A program made the position numbers and the translations under genes. A stretch of DNA of 16,517 nucleotides from Firmicutes bacterium CAG:822 (lineage in GTDB: Bacteria > Bacillota_I > Bacilli_A > RF39 > UBA660), in assembly GCA_000432855.1 (NCBI GenBank), contig HF990836.1, forward strand, positions 1 to 16,517. Reading direction: 5' to 3'. Within the stretch, counting starts at the first letter, position 1; the number at the start of each line of letters is the position of its first letter. The notes beneath the pieces were generated by a model. It saw nothing but the letters and a program-made list of their open reading frames with translations, did no database searches and was not told the origin of the DNA. Below, in pieces: positions 6,231 through 15,128 of this stretch.

Positions 6231-7135
6231 TATTCCGCCCCCACATCTTCATTATAATATTTTTCACCAGACAAGATGAAATATGTATTTAACCAAATAA
6301 TACCATGTAATAAAAGTTGTACCCACCAATCACCTAACATCTGATTGTAAGTTTCCATACCAAGCATAAACTGTATAAGCATGACCATCAAATAAAGTAT
6401 AATACCAAATTGTAAAAACTTCTTATGGAAAGCTGCTCTATCAATTCTATCACGGTATACAGCTTCAACTAACATATCTATATCTTGGCTCATATTTTCA
6501 AGTGATTCACCAGAATCTCTAGAACCTTCATTAGTAATTTGTAAAAACAATTGATGCATATTTCTAACAATGTAAAAGTCATACTTTGAATTCATATAAT
6601 TAAGTGATTGATCGATAGTACCGTTTTCATAAGCCATATCTATCATCATCTTAACATCTGATTTAACAGGATCTTCAAGTACATTAGAAGCATATACACC
6701 CTCTAAAGCTTTAACAAATGATTGCGTTGTGGCAAATTCCATAATTGTATTTGTCGTATAGACCTGAATTTGCTCAAAAATAAATTCACTATACAATCTT
6801 TTACATCTTAAATAAGTTAAATAAGGAATAACTGTAACTGCTAAAGCAGCATAAATAAGTGACACTACAATATTATAAAAATATAAATATGTAACTACTG
6901 CTGCACTAACAGCAAACACAACAATTTGAATTGCATATTGTCTTGGAGTATATTCCTGTCCTAACTCCTTAACTTTTTCTCTGACTACTTTAAATGAATA
7001 AGGAGCATACTTATCATAAATTACACCAATTTTTTTGTTTATAAACTTATAAACATTATTACTATTACTGTTATTACGATATAAAACAATAAATATCGCA
7101 ATAGCAAGCACTATTATAAATATCAAAAATGTCAT
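6230..7135 (-). CDS. tadB: TadB-like inner-membrane platform protein
   Basis: This 301-aa protein has an N-terminal TM segment (2-19), two close TM segments (about 67-105), a helical cytoplasmic domain of type II secretion F type (about 118-240), and two C-terminal TM segments (about 243-262 and 270-291). It lies directly after the ATPase gene (14-bp gap, strong AAAGGAGG ribosome binding site) and overlaps tadC. The order ATPase-TadB-TadC is diagnostic for Tad/Flp pili. Length is close to the family norm. Confidence 0.85.
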   Translation of the reverse strand: MTFLIFIIVLAIAIFIVLYRNNSNSNNVYKFINKKIGVIYDKYAPYSFKVVREKVKELGQEYTPRQYAIQIVVFAVSAAVVTYLYFYNIVVSLIYAALAVTVIPYLTYLRCKRLYSEFIFEQIQVYTTNTIMEFATTQSFVKALEGVYASNVLEDPVKSDVKMMIDMAYENGTIDQSLNYMNSKYDFYIVRNMHQLFLQITNEGSRDSGESLENMSQDIDMLVEAVYRDRIDRAAFHKKFLQFGIILYLMVMLIQFMLGMETYNQMLGDWWVQLLLHGIIWLNTYFILSGEKYYNEDVGAE

Positions 7136-7149
7136 TGTATCCCCCTCCT

Positions 7150-8475
7150 TTATTCAAATAAACTTTCAGTTTTGTCTTCTACAGTAACCTCAGGCGAAGA
7201 ATTTATAGGAGTCGTTCCAACTTGAGATTCAGTTGTCGTTTGATTGCCAGTAGTAGAAAAACTGTTAACTACATTAGTCTCTACTGGATTTACTGTTTGC
7301 GTCTGAACCATTTCATTAGTAAAATTGTTCATTAAATTATCAGTAGTTGGCACATTCGATTTCATTTCACTTTGCACAGCATTTGCTTTCATAGAATCGC
7401 TTTCAGTATAAGATTCACCTGCCATATTTTGAAGTTCCTTCGGCAAAAAAACTCCTTGAACTTCTAGGTAATCAATTAAATATGGGCTAGGATTGTTTCG
7501 GATTACTTTTCCATCAGCACCTTTTCGATAAATAATATTATGACGAGCCTCATTAGTATCACTAGTTACATAAAATTCTGTAACTTCGGCAATTTCACGT
7601 TTAAAACGTTTAGTAGCTTTATCCTGATATCCTCTAACATAAATACCAATTTGAATATATCTACAAATCGAGCTCATAAATTGATCCAAATCTTGATTAG
7701 TTTCAAGTAGACTATACATACGGTTTGGAATAGACACCGCTTTATCAGCATGAATTGTCGACAAAATATAGTGTCCAGAAGAAATTGAATTACGGACAGC
7801 AAGTACCGCTTCCGCACTACGAACTTCTGAAAGTAATATCCATTTAGGATTTTGTCGCATGCACGCTTCCAAAATATCAGTGTATGAAGCAATATTATTA
7901 GTCTTTAAAGATACAATATCACGATGTGGAAAAATCTTATCCAAATGAAGTTCTAAAGTATCTTCGATGGTAATTACCTTTTCATTTTCAGCAATTTTTG
8001 AAGCTAAATATTTAACCAACTCCGTTTTACCAGAACCAGTCTCACCACTTACAATTATATTGCAGTGACCTAACACGCATTGTTCTAAAAAATCAATAAT
8101 ATCCAATTCAACATATTTTTCCGCTACTATTTTGTCTTTTTGCAAACGGATCTTTGCTGGTGTTTTACGAACAACACAAGCAATACCATTTTGAGCAACT
8201 GATTCATGGATAAAAGCTAAACGTAATTCTGCACTTTCGGCATCCAAGAATGGATGAGCCATATTGAAAGTTTTTCCCATTACATTAGAGCATTGAAACG
8301 CTAGCTTTTCCATAAATGCATTATTAATAGCTGGATTTTCAATTCTAAATATTCCTTTAGATAAAGTTTTCAAATGAATTTGTCCACCATTATCATAAGA
8401 AACATCTGTTATATCATCATCTTCCAAATAAGGTTTCAATGGCCCAAAATCTATTTGGTCAAACATATTATTCAT
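7150..8475 (-). CDS. cpaF: CpaF/TadA-type secretion ATPase with a long polar tail
   Basis: This 441-aa hexameric motor ATPase powers assembly of Tad pili. It has a short N-terminal domain (1-115), a Walker A motif GETGSGKT (144-151), an Asp box ITIEDTLEL (168-176), a Walker B region ILLSEVR (213-219) with its Glu, and a His box GHYILSTIHADKA (234-246). All catalytic elements are present. The N-terminal part is shorter than in proteobacterial CpaF. Residues from about 351 to 441 form an unusual low-complexity tail rich in Thr, Asn, Ser, Gln and Glu, not part of the ATPase fold and probably disordered. An AGGGGG ribosome binding site precedes the ATG. Confidence 0.92.
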   Translation of the reverse strand: MNNMFDQIDFGPLKPYLEDDDITDVSYDNGGQIHLKTLSKGIFRIENPAINNAFMEKLAFQCSNVMGKTFNMAHPFLDAESAELRLAFIHESVAQNGIACVVRKTPAKIRLQKDKIVAEKYVELDIIDFLEQCVLGHCNIIVSGETGSGKTELVKYLASKIAENEKVITIEDTLELHLDKIFPHRDIVSLKTNNIASYTDILEACMRQNPKWILLSEVRSAEAVLAVRNSISSGHYILSTIHADKAVSIPNRMYSLLETNQDLDQFMSSICRYIQIGIYVRGYQDKATKRFKREIAEVTEFYVTSDTNEARHNIIYRKGADGKVIRNNPSPYLIDYLEVQGVFLPKELQNMAGESYTESDSMKANAVQSEMKSNVPTTDNLMNNFTNEMVQTQTVNPVETNVVNSFSTTGNQTTTESQVGTTPINSSPEVTVEDKTESLFE

Positions 8476-8485
8476 TTTATTCCCC

Positions 8486-9532
8486 CTACTCGGTTGAATT
8501 ATTCATTGGAATATCGATTGTTATAGAGTGTGGTGTTCCGTCTTTCTCTTGAACAGTTGCTGTAAGGGTTCCATTACCAGTATAAACAAGTTCTTGCGTA
8601 GTTCCTGTTACAGTTTGACTTCTTCCACCATCTTTAACATATGTACAAGTATATGTTCCATCACAACCTTCTGGGAATGTAATTGTAACTGTATTAGGAT
8701 TACCACCAGTTTCACTAACCGTAGGCATTAATTCATCATTATCATCAGTTTCATCAGGTACTGGAATATTTACTGAATGTGCATCAATATAATCTACTAA
8801 TTGTTGTGTAGACACTTGTGTTGCACCTTCTTCAGCCACTTCACCACCATGTGGTACTGGATATAATTCAACTCCTAAACTTTCCATATATGATGCTTTT
8901 TTCAAGATTGTGTATAAGTCACTCTTTAAACCAAAGATTAACATAGCAGGAGTTCTATCTTCACTTGTATTTTCAAATACAGCTCTACCAGAAGAATCCT
9001 TAACAGCTAAAACTTCAACATTTTCAATTAATTTTCCTAGCATAATTCTTTCATCGGTTCCATTTCCGACTTTCATATAAATATCAATCATATTACCAGG
9101 AAAAATTGAATTACCATAAGTACTTTCCATATCGACAGGAAAATTGTATACTACTTCCCCAGATTTAACTTTAGCAAAAGCTGCATCTGGAAGTTCATCT
9201 TCAGAAATTACTGTATCAGTATAAAACATACTTCCTTCAGGAATTACTGAATTGACATTTGAATATTGACCAACTATTTGTGATCTTGACCTAATCACAT
9301 TATCACTAAGTGATACATTTGGCATATCCACCATTTGTACCATATCATCAGTGATTTCTGTTCTAGGTTGAATTGTTTGTGTAGCAACAGGAACTTGTAC
9401 AGGCTCTACTGCATTGTTGATTTGTGTACTATAACCAACATATAGCAAGATTAGAATCACGACAACTCCGATAATTGTTACCACATTTTTGTTTTTAAAA
9501 AACTTTTTGGCTGACGCCACCAAATTATTCAT
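8486..9532 (-). CDS. cpaB: CpaB/RcpC-like SAF-domain pilus protein with an extra C-terminal domain
   Basis: This 348-aa protein has one N-terminal TM helix (about 18-33), a SAF-type domain (about 45-108) and an RcpC/CpaB core (about 115-228). The last contains typical features such as PGNMIDIYMKV (145-155) and a VEVLAV strand. A linker rich in Asp/Glu/Pro leads to an added domain at about 278-343 with two cysteines in the pattern EGC-x5-C and Thr-rich beta strands. In diderms CpaB/RcpC works with the secretin. Here no secretin exists, so the extracellular part probably contacts the peptidoglycan or the fibre. The gene lies 10 bp before the ATPase gene. Confidence 0.85.
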   Translation of the reverse strand: MNNLVASAKKFFKNKNVVTIIGVVVILILLYVGYSTQINNAVEPVQVPVATQTIQPRTEITDDMVQMVDMPNVSLSDNVIRSRSQIVGQYSNVNSVIPEGSMFYTDTVISEDELPDAAFAKVKSGEVVYNFPVDMESTYGNSIFPGNMIDIYMKVGNGTDERIMLGKLIENVEVLAVKDSSGRAVFENTSEDRTPAMLIFGLKSDLYTILKKASYMESLGVELYPVPHGGEVAEEGATQVSTQQLVDYIDAHSVNIPVPDETDDNDELMPTVSETGGNPNTVTITFPEGCDGTYTCTYVKDGGRSQTVTGTTQELVYTGNGTLTATVQEKDGTPHSITIDIPMNNSTE

Positions 9533-9560
9533 AATCTCATCCTCTCTTTTCTTTTATTTT

Positions 9561-9962
9561 CTAATAAGGCACTTCCAAAATGGCATCGATTCTATTTTGT
9601 AAATCAAACGTCATCTCGGTATTACCTCCAACGCCTACCACTCCGCTTTGTACACTTAAGCTTACTTTAGGTGGTTTCTCGTTAATATCATAAAATTTTA
9701 TTGTATATTTTCTAGATCTACTAGCACTTTCAGCATATCTTCTAATAAAATTTTCAACAAATTTTTCTCTATCTATTCTTATTTCACCAGTTGTTCTATA
9801 AGTCGCATAATCAAAGGCATCCCACATTGAAGCTTCAGTAACTTCTTTTAGTAATTGTGAATTGTGCTCATCAGTATTAGTTAAGTTCTGAAATAAAACA
9901 ATAAAGAATATTGACACAACACCAAGGAATACCACAAATATACCCCAAAATGATTCTTTCAT
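9561..9962 (-). CDS. TadE-like small membrane-anchored pilin-like protein
   Basis: This 133-aa protein starts M-K-E-S, like the other small pilins of the locus, followed by a hydrophobic helix (8-26) and an extracellular domain without cysteines. The region after the helix (NSQLLKEVTEASMWDAFDYATYRTTG) is the amphipathic helix and start of a beta domain expected of TadE-like proteins. It sits between the large secreted protein and cpaB, with AGGAGGAG upstream of its ATG. No specific family is recognised with certainty. It could serve as a minor pilin connecting the large protein to the fibre. Confidence 0.7.
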   Translation of the reverse strand: MKESFWGIFVVFLGVVSIFFIVLFQNLTNTDEHNSQLLKEVTEASMWDAFDYATYRTTGEIRIDREKFVENFIRRYAESASRSRKYTIKFYDINEKPPKVSLSVQSGVVGVGGNTEMTFDLQNRIDAILEVPY

Positions 9963-9975
9963 GTTTTATCTCCTC

Positions 9976-12747
9976 CTATACATCCTTATCACAAGTGTAG
10001 AATGTTGACTTACTTGCGTTCGCACATTCACCAGTAGTATCAACTTCGCTTCTTAAGAAATCACTTATACATGCCTTTCCATTATCCAAACAATTTAAAT
10101 CCCAATCGTCATATTTATTTTGATCATTATAATTTCTGATCGAATTAATTGTTGCTGTATCTAATGTAACCTCATATAAGACATGGTCCTCACGATAAAC
10201 TTTTCCGCCGTTAGTCGTACCGCCTCTTTCTCTAGTGATGTAATTCTTAACTGTTTGATTATTATACTTACAATCCATTTGTTGAGTTTTTATATTATAA
10301 CTACACCAATTGGCGCCTGTATTTCGCTGTTCCGCATTTTGTCCTGGGAATGGATTTTCCAAATCAATAGTTCTATAAATAACATCTATACCCCCAGTAC
10401 CTGGACAAGTACCATCTGGCATTGGTGCACATTCACCAGACGGACAACATCCATATGGACACTCGCTTGTCGGACACTCTGATGGAATATTACCTGGACA
10501 AATTCTATCATACTCGTCCTTAGTTATTTCATTACCATCAAAATCATAATATTTACCATTTTCAATTCGGCAAGTATTTCCGTCATTATCATCAGGCTCA
10601 CATTTACCAAGTGTTGGATTATAAGTTGTGCCAACCGGACAACAACTTTGATTTACTACATTCCAATCACGGCCTAATCTATTCGCATCCTCTTCTGTTT
10701 TACAATCATCTCCATCATCATTTCCATATGTTAATACCATACATGAATATCCAGATGTTGTAGATGAAGTTATTTTACTTTTGGCAATACAGTTATTAGA
10801 ACCTTCACCAATCGAATTATTTACCCTCTGATTAACACATGATGTAAAGCCAGATGTATTCATTCCAAACATTTTTGCACAGGCACTTTTGTTTAATAAA
10901 TCCTGATCTCCATCTTCCATTTTATTATTTTTATATTTATTATAAATATTCAATATATCATCACCCGTAGACAAATATGAATTATTTTCTATATAAGCTA
11001 GATACAATTTTGAATATCTATCTGTATCATTGTTTTTGCCAGGCAATTCAAAGAAAAATTGAATATCTGCCGCTTTAGAAGCCTCGCCATTAGTTGAACT
11101 ACCTTTGTTATTAAATGATATCGGCAAATTAGGAATTCCCACATTCAAATAATAATTTAAATTAGATGATGGCTTAACCTTCATAGAAAGTCCATCCTGT
11201 TTCCTAATATATTGATAATAATTCTCTGGTAAAGTATAGTTTCTCGTCACTTCCATAGTTAATGAATTACCATTTATTGAATATTTGTAATTATTAGCTT
11301 CATCATATGCATTTAAATCTTCAGTATCATCCATATTATATCGGCTATCATCGTAAACCTCATTATATTTAAAACTAACCGTTCCCGTTTTACCTTTAAA
11401 ATCATATTCAGAATTTATTCTAAAAGTATCTAAAATTGCTGAAGCATTAGAACTATTTTCCTCTGGATTAACCCGGCACTCACGTTTTTTAGTAACCTTA
11501 ATTGGTTTCATATTTGGGATAGCCGAATGAGAAGCAACTTCCTCCAAAGCTGAGGCCGAAGGATTTACCGTAAAATATCTACCAGGTTCAACATAAACCG
11601 TATTGTTGACATTTGGTAAATACACTGTATATTCTTCACGGCAATACACTCCATTACCTTTATCATAGTAACTAACAACATTTTTATTGTCTGATTTTTT
11701 ACTAGCAAAAATTGCATCCCAATCATTAGTATCCTGAATGATATAAGCCTTATTTTCCGAATCATTAGAATTACAATTGACACATGCCGCATCTATCGTA
11801 TAATCGAAATCACAAGCCCATCCTTGATTAGGATCTACGAACTCTAATCCATAAGCCAAAATACCAACACCATAACCTATATGCGTATTAGTAACAGCTG
11901 ATTGTATTTTTCTATAATCACCAAGACCTACCGCACTTGAAACCGGTGTGAAATAAGTAAGTCCAAGATTTCCTGGATTAGTAGGGACTGATATCGCGTT
12001 ATATAACATCGGTATAACTCTTTTAGAATAATTACTACCGCGAGCCCCATAAAGAAGCGCAAGTTCAGATGCCGTTCCAACATATGGAGCAATTTGACCC
12101 AACGGTTCAAAAATTATATATGCTGATGAAATTGTCTCTTTAATCTCTTCACAGTTACCACTTGCATTCTGCTGAAAGAATGTTAATGGTTGTCCCATCA
12201 AACGATAAAATAAATTATCAGCCTGACTCTCATATCTAGTAGTTCCTAAATTAGCAATCATATTATTTAACTTATTAACTACTGATTGCGAACCCAATTC
12301 CTCACCAATTGGTAAAGGTAGGACATTTTGATATGGCCAGTTTTCAAAACTATATCCCCCTGCCTCAAAGTTTGCGCCATGAGCAACATCGGGCTTTGAA
12401 CATAATGTTTTAGTTCCGTTAGCCAACGTACATACACTATGTGTAGAACCAGTACGAACACTAGCATTAAATCCATTACCAACCTGACTTGTACTACCAT
12501 AATAATCTATACTTTTACTAATATATTGTCTTCCATTAACCGTAAGTGATAAACGCTTACCGTTCTTGTCAACCGCCGTTGCTCTAACTCCTACGACAAG
12601 GTTGTTCCAAGTACCACCTCTAGTAGCTGAAGAGCCAGACCATCCTGTACTTGAACCGACCCAAGCTGCTTGAACAGGCTCAACAGATAGCATCATCGGT
12701 AAAATAAGCAAACTCATAAAAATAAGTAAAAACTTTTTTAATTTCAT
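9976..12747 (-). CDS. Large secreted Cys-rich protein, candidate pilus-tip adhesin
   Basis: This 923-aa protein has a signal peptide (basic MKLKK, core 6-22, cleavage near VQA-A, 25-28) and no C-terminal anchor: no LPXTG, no terminal TM. Residues about 680-785 are a dense cysteine region with 11 Cys between 702 and 781, including CCPVG..., CPTSECPYGCCPSGEC and CPGTGG. The motif CC-x12-C at 702-716 resembles the CC-x11-C of the candidate major pilin. The C-terminal part (about 789-923) has more cysteines and the block IDLENPFPG...NTGANWC, which I associate with large secreted proteins of uncultured Firmicutes, without a name for it. Its start abuts the upstream stop codon (TAGATG, with GGGAGG upstream), so it is coupled to the anchored 224-aa protein. 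A tip adhesin or surface partner is inference from context and size. Confidence 0.75.
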   Translation of the reverse strand: MKLKKFLLIFMSLLILPMMLSVEPVQAAWVGSSTGWSGSSATRGGTWNNLVVGVRATAVDKNGKRLSLTVNGRQYISKSIDYYGSTSQVGNGFNASVRTGSTHSVCTLANGTKTLCSKPDVAHGANFEAGGYSFENWPYQNVLPLPIGEELGSQSVVNKLNNMIANLGTTRYESQADNLFYRLMGQPLTFFQQNASGNCEEIKETISSAYIIFEPLGQIAPYVGTASELALLYGARGSNYSKRVIPMLYNAISVPTNPGNLGLTYFTPVSSAVGLGDYRKIQSAVTNTHIGYGVGILAYGLEFVDPNQGWACDFDYTIDAACVNCNSNDSENKAYIIQDTNDWDAIFASKKSDNKNVVSYYDKGNGVYCREEYTVYLPNVNNTVYVEPGRYFTVNPSASALEEVASHSAIPNMKPIKVTKKRECRVNPEENSSNASAILDTFRINSEYDFKGKTGTVSFKYNEVYDDSRYNMDDTEDLNAYDEANNYKYSINGNSLTMEVTRNYTLPENYYQYIRKQDGLSMKVKPSSNLNYYLNVGIPNLPISFNNKGSSTNGEASKAADIQFFFELPGKNNDTDRYSKLYLAYIENNSYLSTGDDILNIYNKYKNNKMEDGDQDLLNKSACAKMFGMNTSGFTSCVNQRVNNSIGEGSNNCIAKSKITSSTTSGYSCMVLTYGNDDGDDCKTEEDANRLGRDWNVVNQSCCPVGTTYNPTLGKCEPDDNDGNTCRIENGKYYDFDGNEITKDEYDRICPGNIPSECPTSECPYGCCPSGECAPMPDGTCPGTGGIDVIYRTIDLENPFPGQNAEQRNTGANWCSYNIKTQQMDCKYNNQTVKNYITRERGGTTNGGKVYREDHVLYEVTLDTATINSIRNYNDQNKYDDWDLNCLDNGKACISDFLRSEVDTTGECANASKSTFYTCDKDV

Positions 12748-13422
12748 CTAAAGCTTACCTCCCTTTATATTTTTTCTCTTTAAAATATATATAAATAAAC
12801 TAATTAAAACTAGAATTAATAATATTGAACCAACAATCATTATCTGAGGACGAGCCAAAACAGATAAAATTTCTTCAAATATACTTTGTTTTATTTCTTC
12901 AGCCTCTTCTGTCGGTTGATTTTTAGCACTATTTAATTCACTAGTAAATTGTTCATGCGTTACCGAACTTGTATCCATCCATATCTGACAATATTTAAAA
13001 TTGGGATTTTGTTTACAGTCATCGAGATTTGAATATGGATTAAATATTGGAAAGTTCACATATTTAGTTATAAGAAGGTTATTAGGACAATTACTATCAT
13101 TTGAATAAATTTCAAACCTTACCTGATCTCCACTTTGAAAACCAGAAACACGACTAGGCGAATATATTAGCTGTTTTTCACCAGTCCCACTAAGTCTTTG
13201 TCCATAACTATCAACGACGTAAATATCATCAGTTAAATTATTTACATATAAAGTAAAAGTTAACCCTTCATTCATATTGTAATTATAACTAAATTGAACA
13301 TTGCTAGCTATTCTTGATAGCTCTGCTTGTCTTTGATAATCACATTCTGCATGCGTTATTAAAGGAGTAACGCCCATGCATATTAAAGCAAAAAGCATAT
13401 ACTTCATCCGTTTAAATCTCAC
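12748..13422 (-). CDS. Secreted protein with C-terminal membrane anchor, GTG start
   Basis: I place the start at GTG 13422 because GGGGAGG lies 8 bases upstream. The ATG at 13455 in the same frame lies within what would be the leader and has no ribosome binding site. The 224-aa product has a signal peptide (VRFKRMKYML..., cleavage near THA-E at 25), a mature beta-type domain with several cysteines (CDY, NCPNN, DDCKQ, YCQIW), an acidic spacer (TEEAEEIKQ), and a C-terminal TM helix (about 192-214) with a basic tail KRKNIKGGKL. This is an outward-facing, type I membrane protein. It is adjacent to the 923-aa gene with no gap, so it probably anchors or chaperones that protein. I do not recognise the family. 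Confidence 0.7.
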   Translation of the reverse strand: MRFKRMKYMLFALICMGVTPLITHAECDYQRQAELSRIASNVQFSYNYNMNEGLTFTLYVNNLTDDIYVVDSYGQRLSGTGEKQLIYSPSRVSGFQSGDQVRFEIYSNDSNCPNNLLITKYVNFPIFNPYSNLDDCKQNPNFKYCQIWMDTSSVTHEQFTSELNSAKNQPTEEAEEIKQSIFEEILSVLARPQIMIVGSILLILVLISLFIYILKRKNIKGGKL

Positions 13423-13459
13423 TTGCGTATCCTCCCCTCTATTATAGCACAACATATTA

Positions 13460-15067
13460 TTATTTTAAAATATATTTATATGTCTGATTACGAACAGTAA
13501 AAGTTAAATATATTTCACTAGCATTCTTAACGTCACTTGGCACTTCGATATAATAATATGTATCATCCTGAGCAACCTTAGGTCTAATTGAATCAGTATT
13601 TATTCTCCTAGTTACCCAACTGTCATTTAGCTTATAACTAATTGTCGCAAAAGTATTTAAAAATGCATTAACTGAAGCAATTTGACTACTATTGACATTT
13701 TTATCTATACTAAATTCCCCATCAATCTTCATTAAAGTTTTTAAATAATTTCCTGTAGTTGACGGTGTTAAATACTCACTCGAATCAATACACTTATCAG
13801 TTGCATAACAATATTTATAATTTAATTTAAATCTATCATTTATTTCATAGTTATTTATTTTAAAAGTCGAACCTTCCACAACACTATCTTCAAAATTTTC
13901 TTCTTCTCCAAGCTTACAAGAATGTTCTTCCTTTTTCTCCGTCAAATCAATAGGATTTAAAGTAACCATAATGTTTTTAGCGCCTATTTCACCTTTAACA
14001 TAACTAACATTATCATTAAACTTCAAAACCATCTCTTTATTAGCATCTTCTTTTGGTACAATAAAAGCTAAAATATAACTTCTAAATTCATCGCTTAATT
14101 GTTGACCCGTATATGCCGTTCCTAAATCATACAACTCTTTCGCATAATTGACATTTTGGCCATACGAATTACCATCAACTATAAGTGTAGTAAGTCCAGT
14201 ATTTAAAGTAGTATTTACACTACCATTATTTTTAATATCCATTTTTACAGCAACTATCATATCACCAGTTAAAGTAGTTCCTAAAGGATTAGTCTGTGTC
14301 AAATAACTATCTCTTATATTCATCACTATTCCACTAGCTGTAAATGATGTTCCTTGATTATATGAAGCAGTATAAACTCCAATGTTAAAGTAAATCATAA
14401 AAGCTGACACTACGACCAAAATAATTATAACAGTATTAATTAAAAACTTGTTTTCAACATACACATACTTAAGCTGTCTCAGATTATACCTAATTTTCCT
14501 ATTAACTTTATTTTGGTCAAACTCCAAAGCCACTTCAATTTCTTCACTATCTTTTTCATTTATATCTAGTTTTTGTAAATCTGTACCAAAATCAAATTGC
14601 TTAATGTCAAAGCCTGTTGCTCTTACAATATACCAAATTAAAGTGACAAACTGTAAACCTACCGCAATCATAAAAAAATCACGTAATGCACTTGAAAATC
14701 TCACATCTAAAATAGAAGCACTAATATCTCTTAATATTGGATAAGTAATTCCATATAAAACAATAACCCCTATATAAACAATTAAACTAAATATATATAG
14801 TGCTTTAGGTTTTTTCTTATAAATCATTACCGACAATAATACTATTATTAAAATAATAATTCCCAAAACCATTATAAGACTGTAAACATTCATAAGAGAT
14901 CTTGGAGATAATTCATTTAATGCTGAACTATAATTAACTACATAAGCTCTAAAAAAATTGTAAAGTGTAAAAGAACGGTATAACAAAAAGGCCACTAAAA
15001 CAGCAATTACAGCATGTAGCAATTTAAAATATTTTATAAAAAACGCATAAGGCTTTCTCAAAATCAT
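13460..15067 (-). CDS. Multi-pass membrane protein with extracellular Ig-like domain, unknown function
   Basis: This 535-aa protein has five hydrophobic segments at about 16-30, 60-82, 88-109, 129-148 and 208-228. A cytoplasmic loop (about 150-205) lies before the last one, and a long extracellular C-terminal part starts at about 230. The extracellular stretch at about 238-370 alternates strands in a way that recalls DUF4352-like immunoglobulin folds (FTASGIVMNIRD..., MIVAVKMDIKNNG, YILAFIVPKED). The distal part has three cysteines (384, 420, 426). It is the first gene of the pilus operon by position, 37 bp before the anchored 224-aa gene, with a ribosome binding site AAGGGGCGG. The role is unknown; a membrane platform or sensor for the large surface proteins is possible. 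Confidence 0.7.
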   Translation of the reverse strand: MILRKPYAFFIKYFKLLHAVIAVLVAFLLYRSFTLYNFFRAYVVNYSSALNELSPRSLMNVYSLIMVLGIIILIIVLLSVMIYKKKPKALYIFSLIVYIGVIVLYGITYPILRDISASILDVRFSSALRDFFMIAVGLQFVTLIWYIVRATGFDIKQFDFGTDLQKLDINEKDSEEIEVALEFDQNKVNRKIRYNLRQLKYVYVENKFLINTVIIILVVVSAFMIYFNIGVYTASYNQGTSFTASGIVMNIRDSYLTQTNPLGTTLTGDMIVAVKMDIKNNGSVNTTLNTGLTTLIVDGNSYGQNVNYAKELYDLGTAYTGQQLSDEFRSYILAFIVPKEDANKEMVLKFNDNVSYVKGEIGAKNIMVTLNPIDLTEKKEEHSCKLGEEENFEDSVVEGSTFKINNYEINDRFKLNYKYCYATDKCIDSSEYLTPSTTGNYLKTLMKIDGEFSIDKNVNSSQIASVNAFLNTFATISYKLNDSWVTRRINTDSIRPKVAQDDTYYYIEVPSDVKNASEIYLTFTVRNQTYKYILK

Positions 15068-15094
15068 TTTTAACCGCCCCTTCCCTATAATATA

Positions 15095-15100
15095 ATTATA
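15095..15100 (-). promoter_or_regulatory. Possible -10 of the pilus operon promoter
   Basis: TATAAT on the minus strand lies 27 bases ahead of the ATG at 15067, in the 61-bp gap after the glycosylase gene. The -35 position holds only a T-rich run, so the assignment is weak. It is the best candidate for transcription of the operon start. Confidence 0.4.
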
Positions 15101-15128
15101 ACCTATTTTTTTATAAAAAAAAAGAAAA

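Noticed and set aside
10183..10482. Plus-strand open frame of 99 codons opposite the 923-aa gene
   Set aside because: It has no ribosome binding site and a biased Ile/Thr/Ser composition; it is a shadow of the minus-strand gene.
13441..13446. Extended -10 element (TG-C-TATAAT) before the 224-aa gene
   Set aside because: Transcription would start inside or next to the GGGGAGG ribosome binding site at 13431-13437. The match may be chance in AT-rich DNA. I do not call it a promoter.
13423..13455. ATG at 13455 as the start of the 224-aa gene
   Set aside because: It has no ribosome binding site and would place the real GGGGAGG inside the coding region. GTG 13422 has correct spacing and gives a proper signal peptide.
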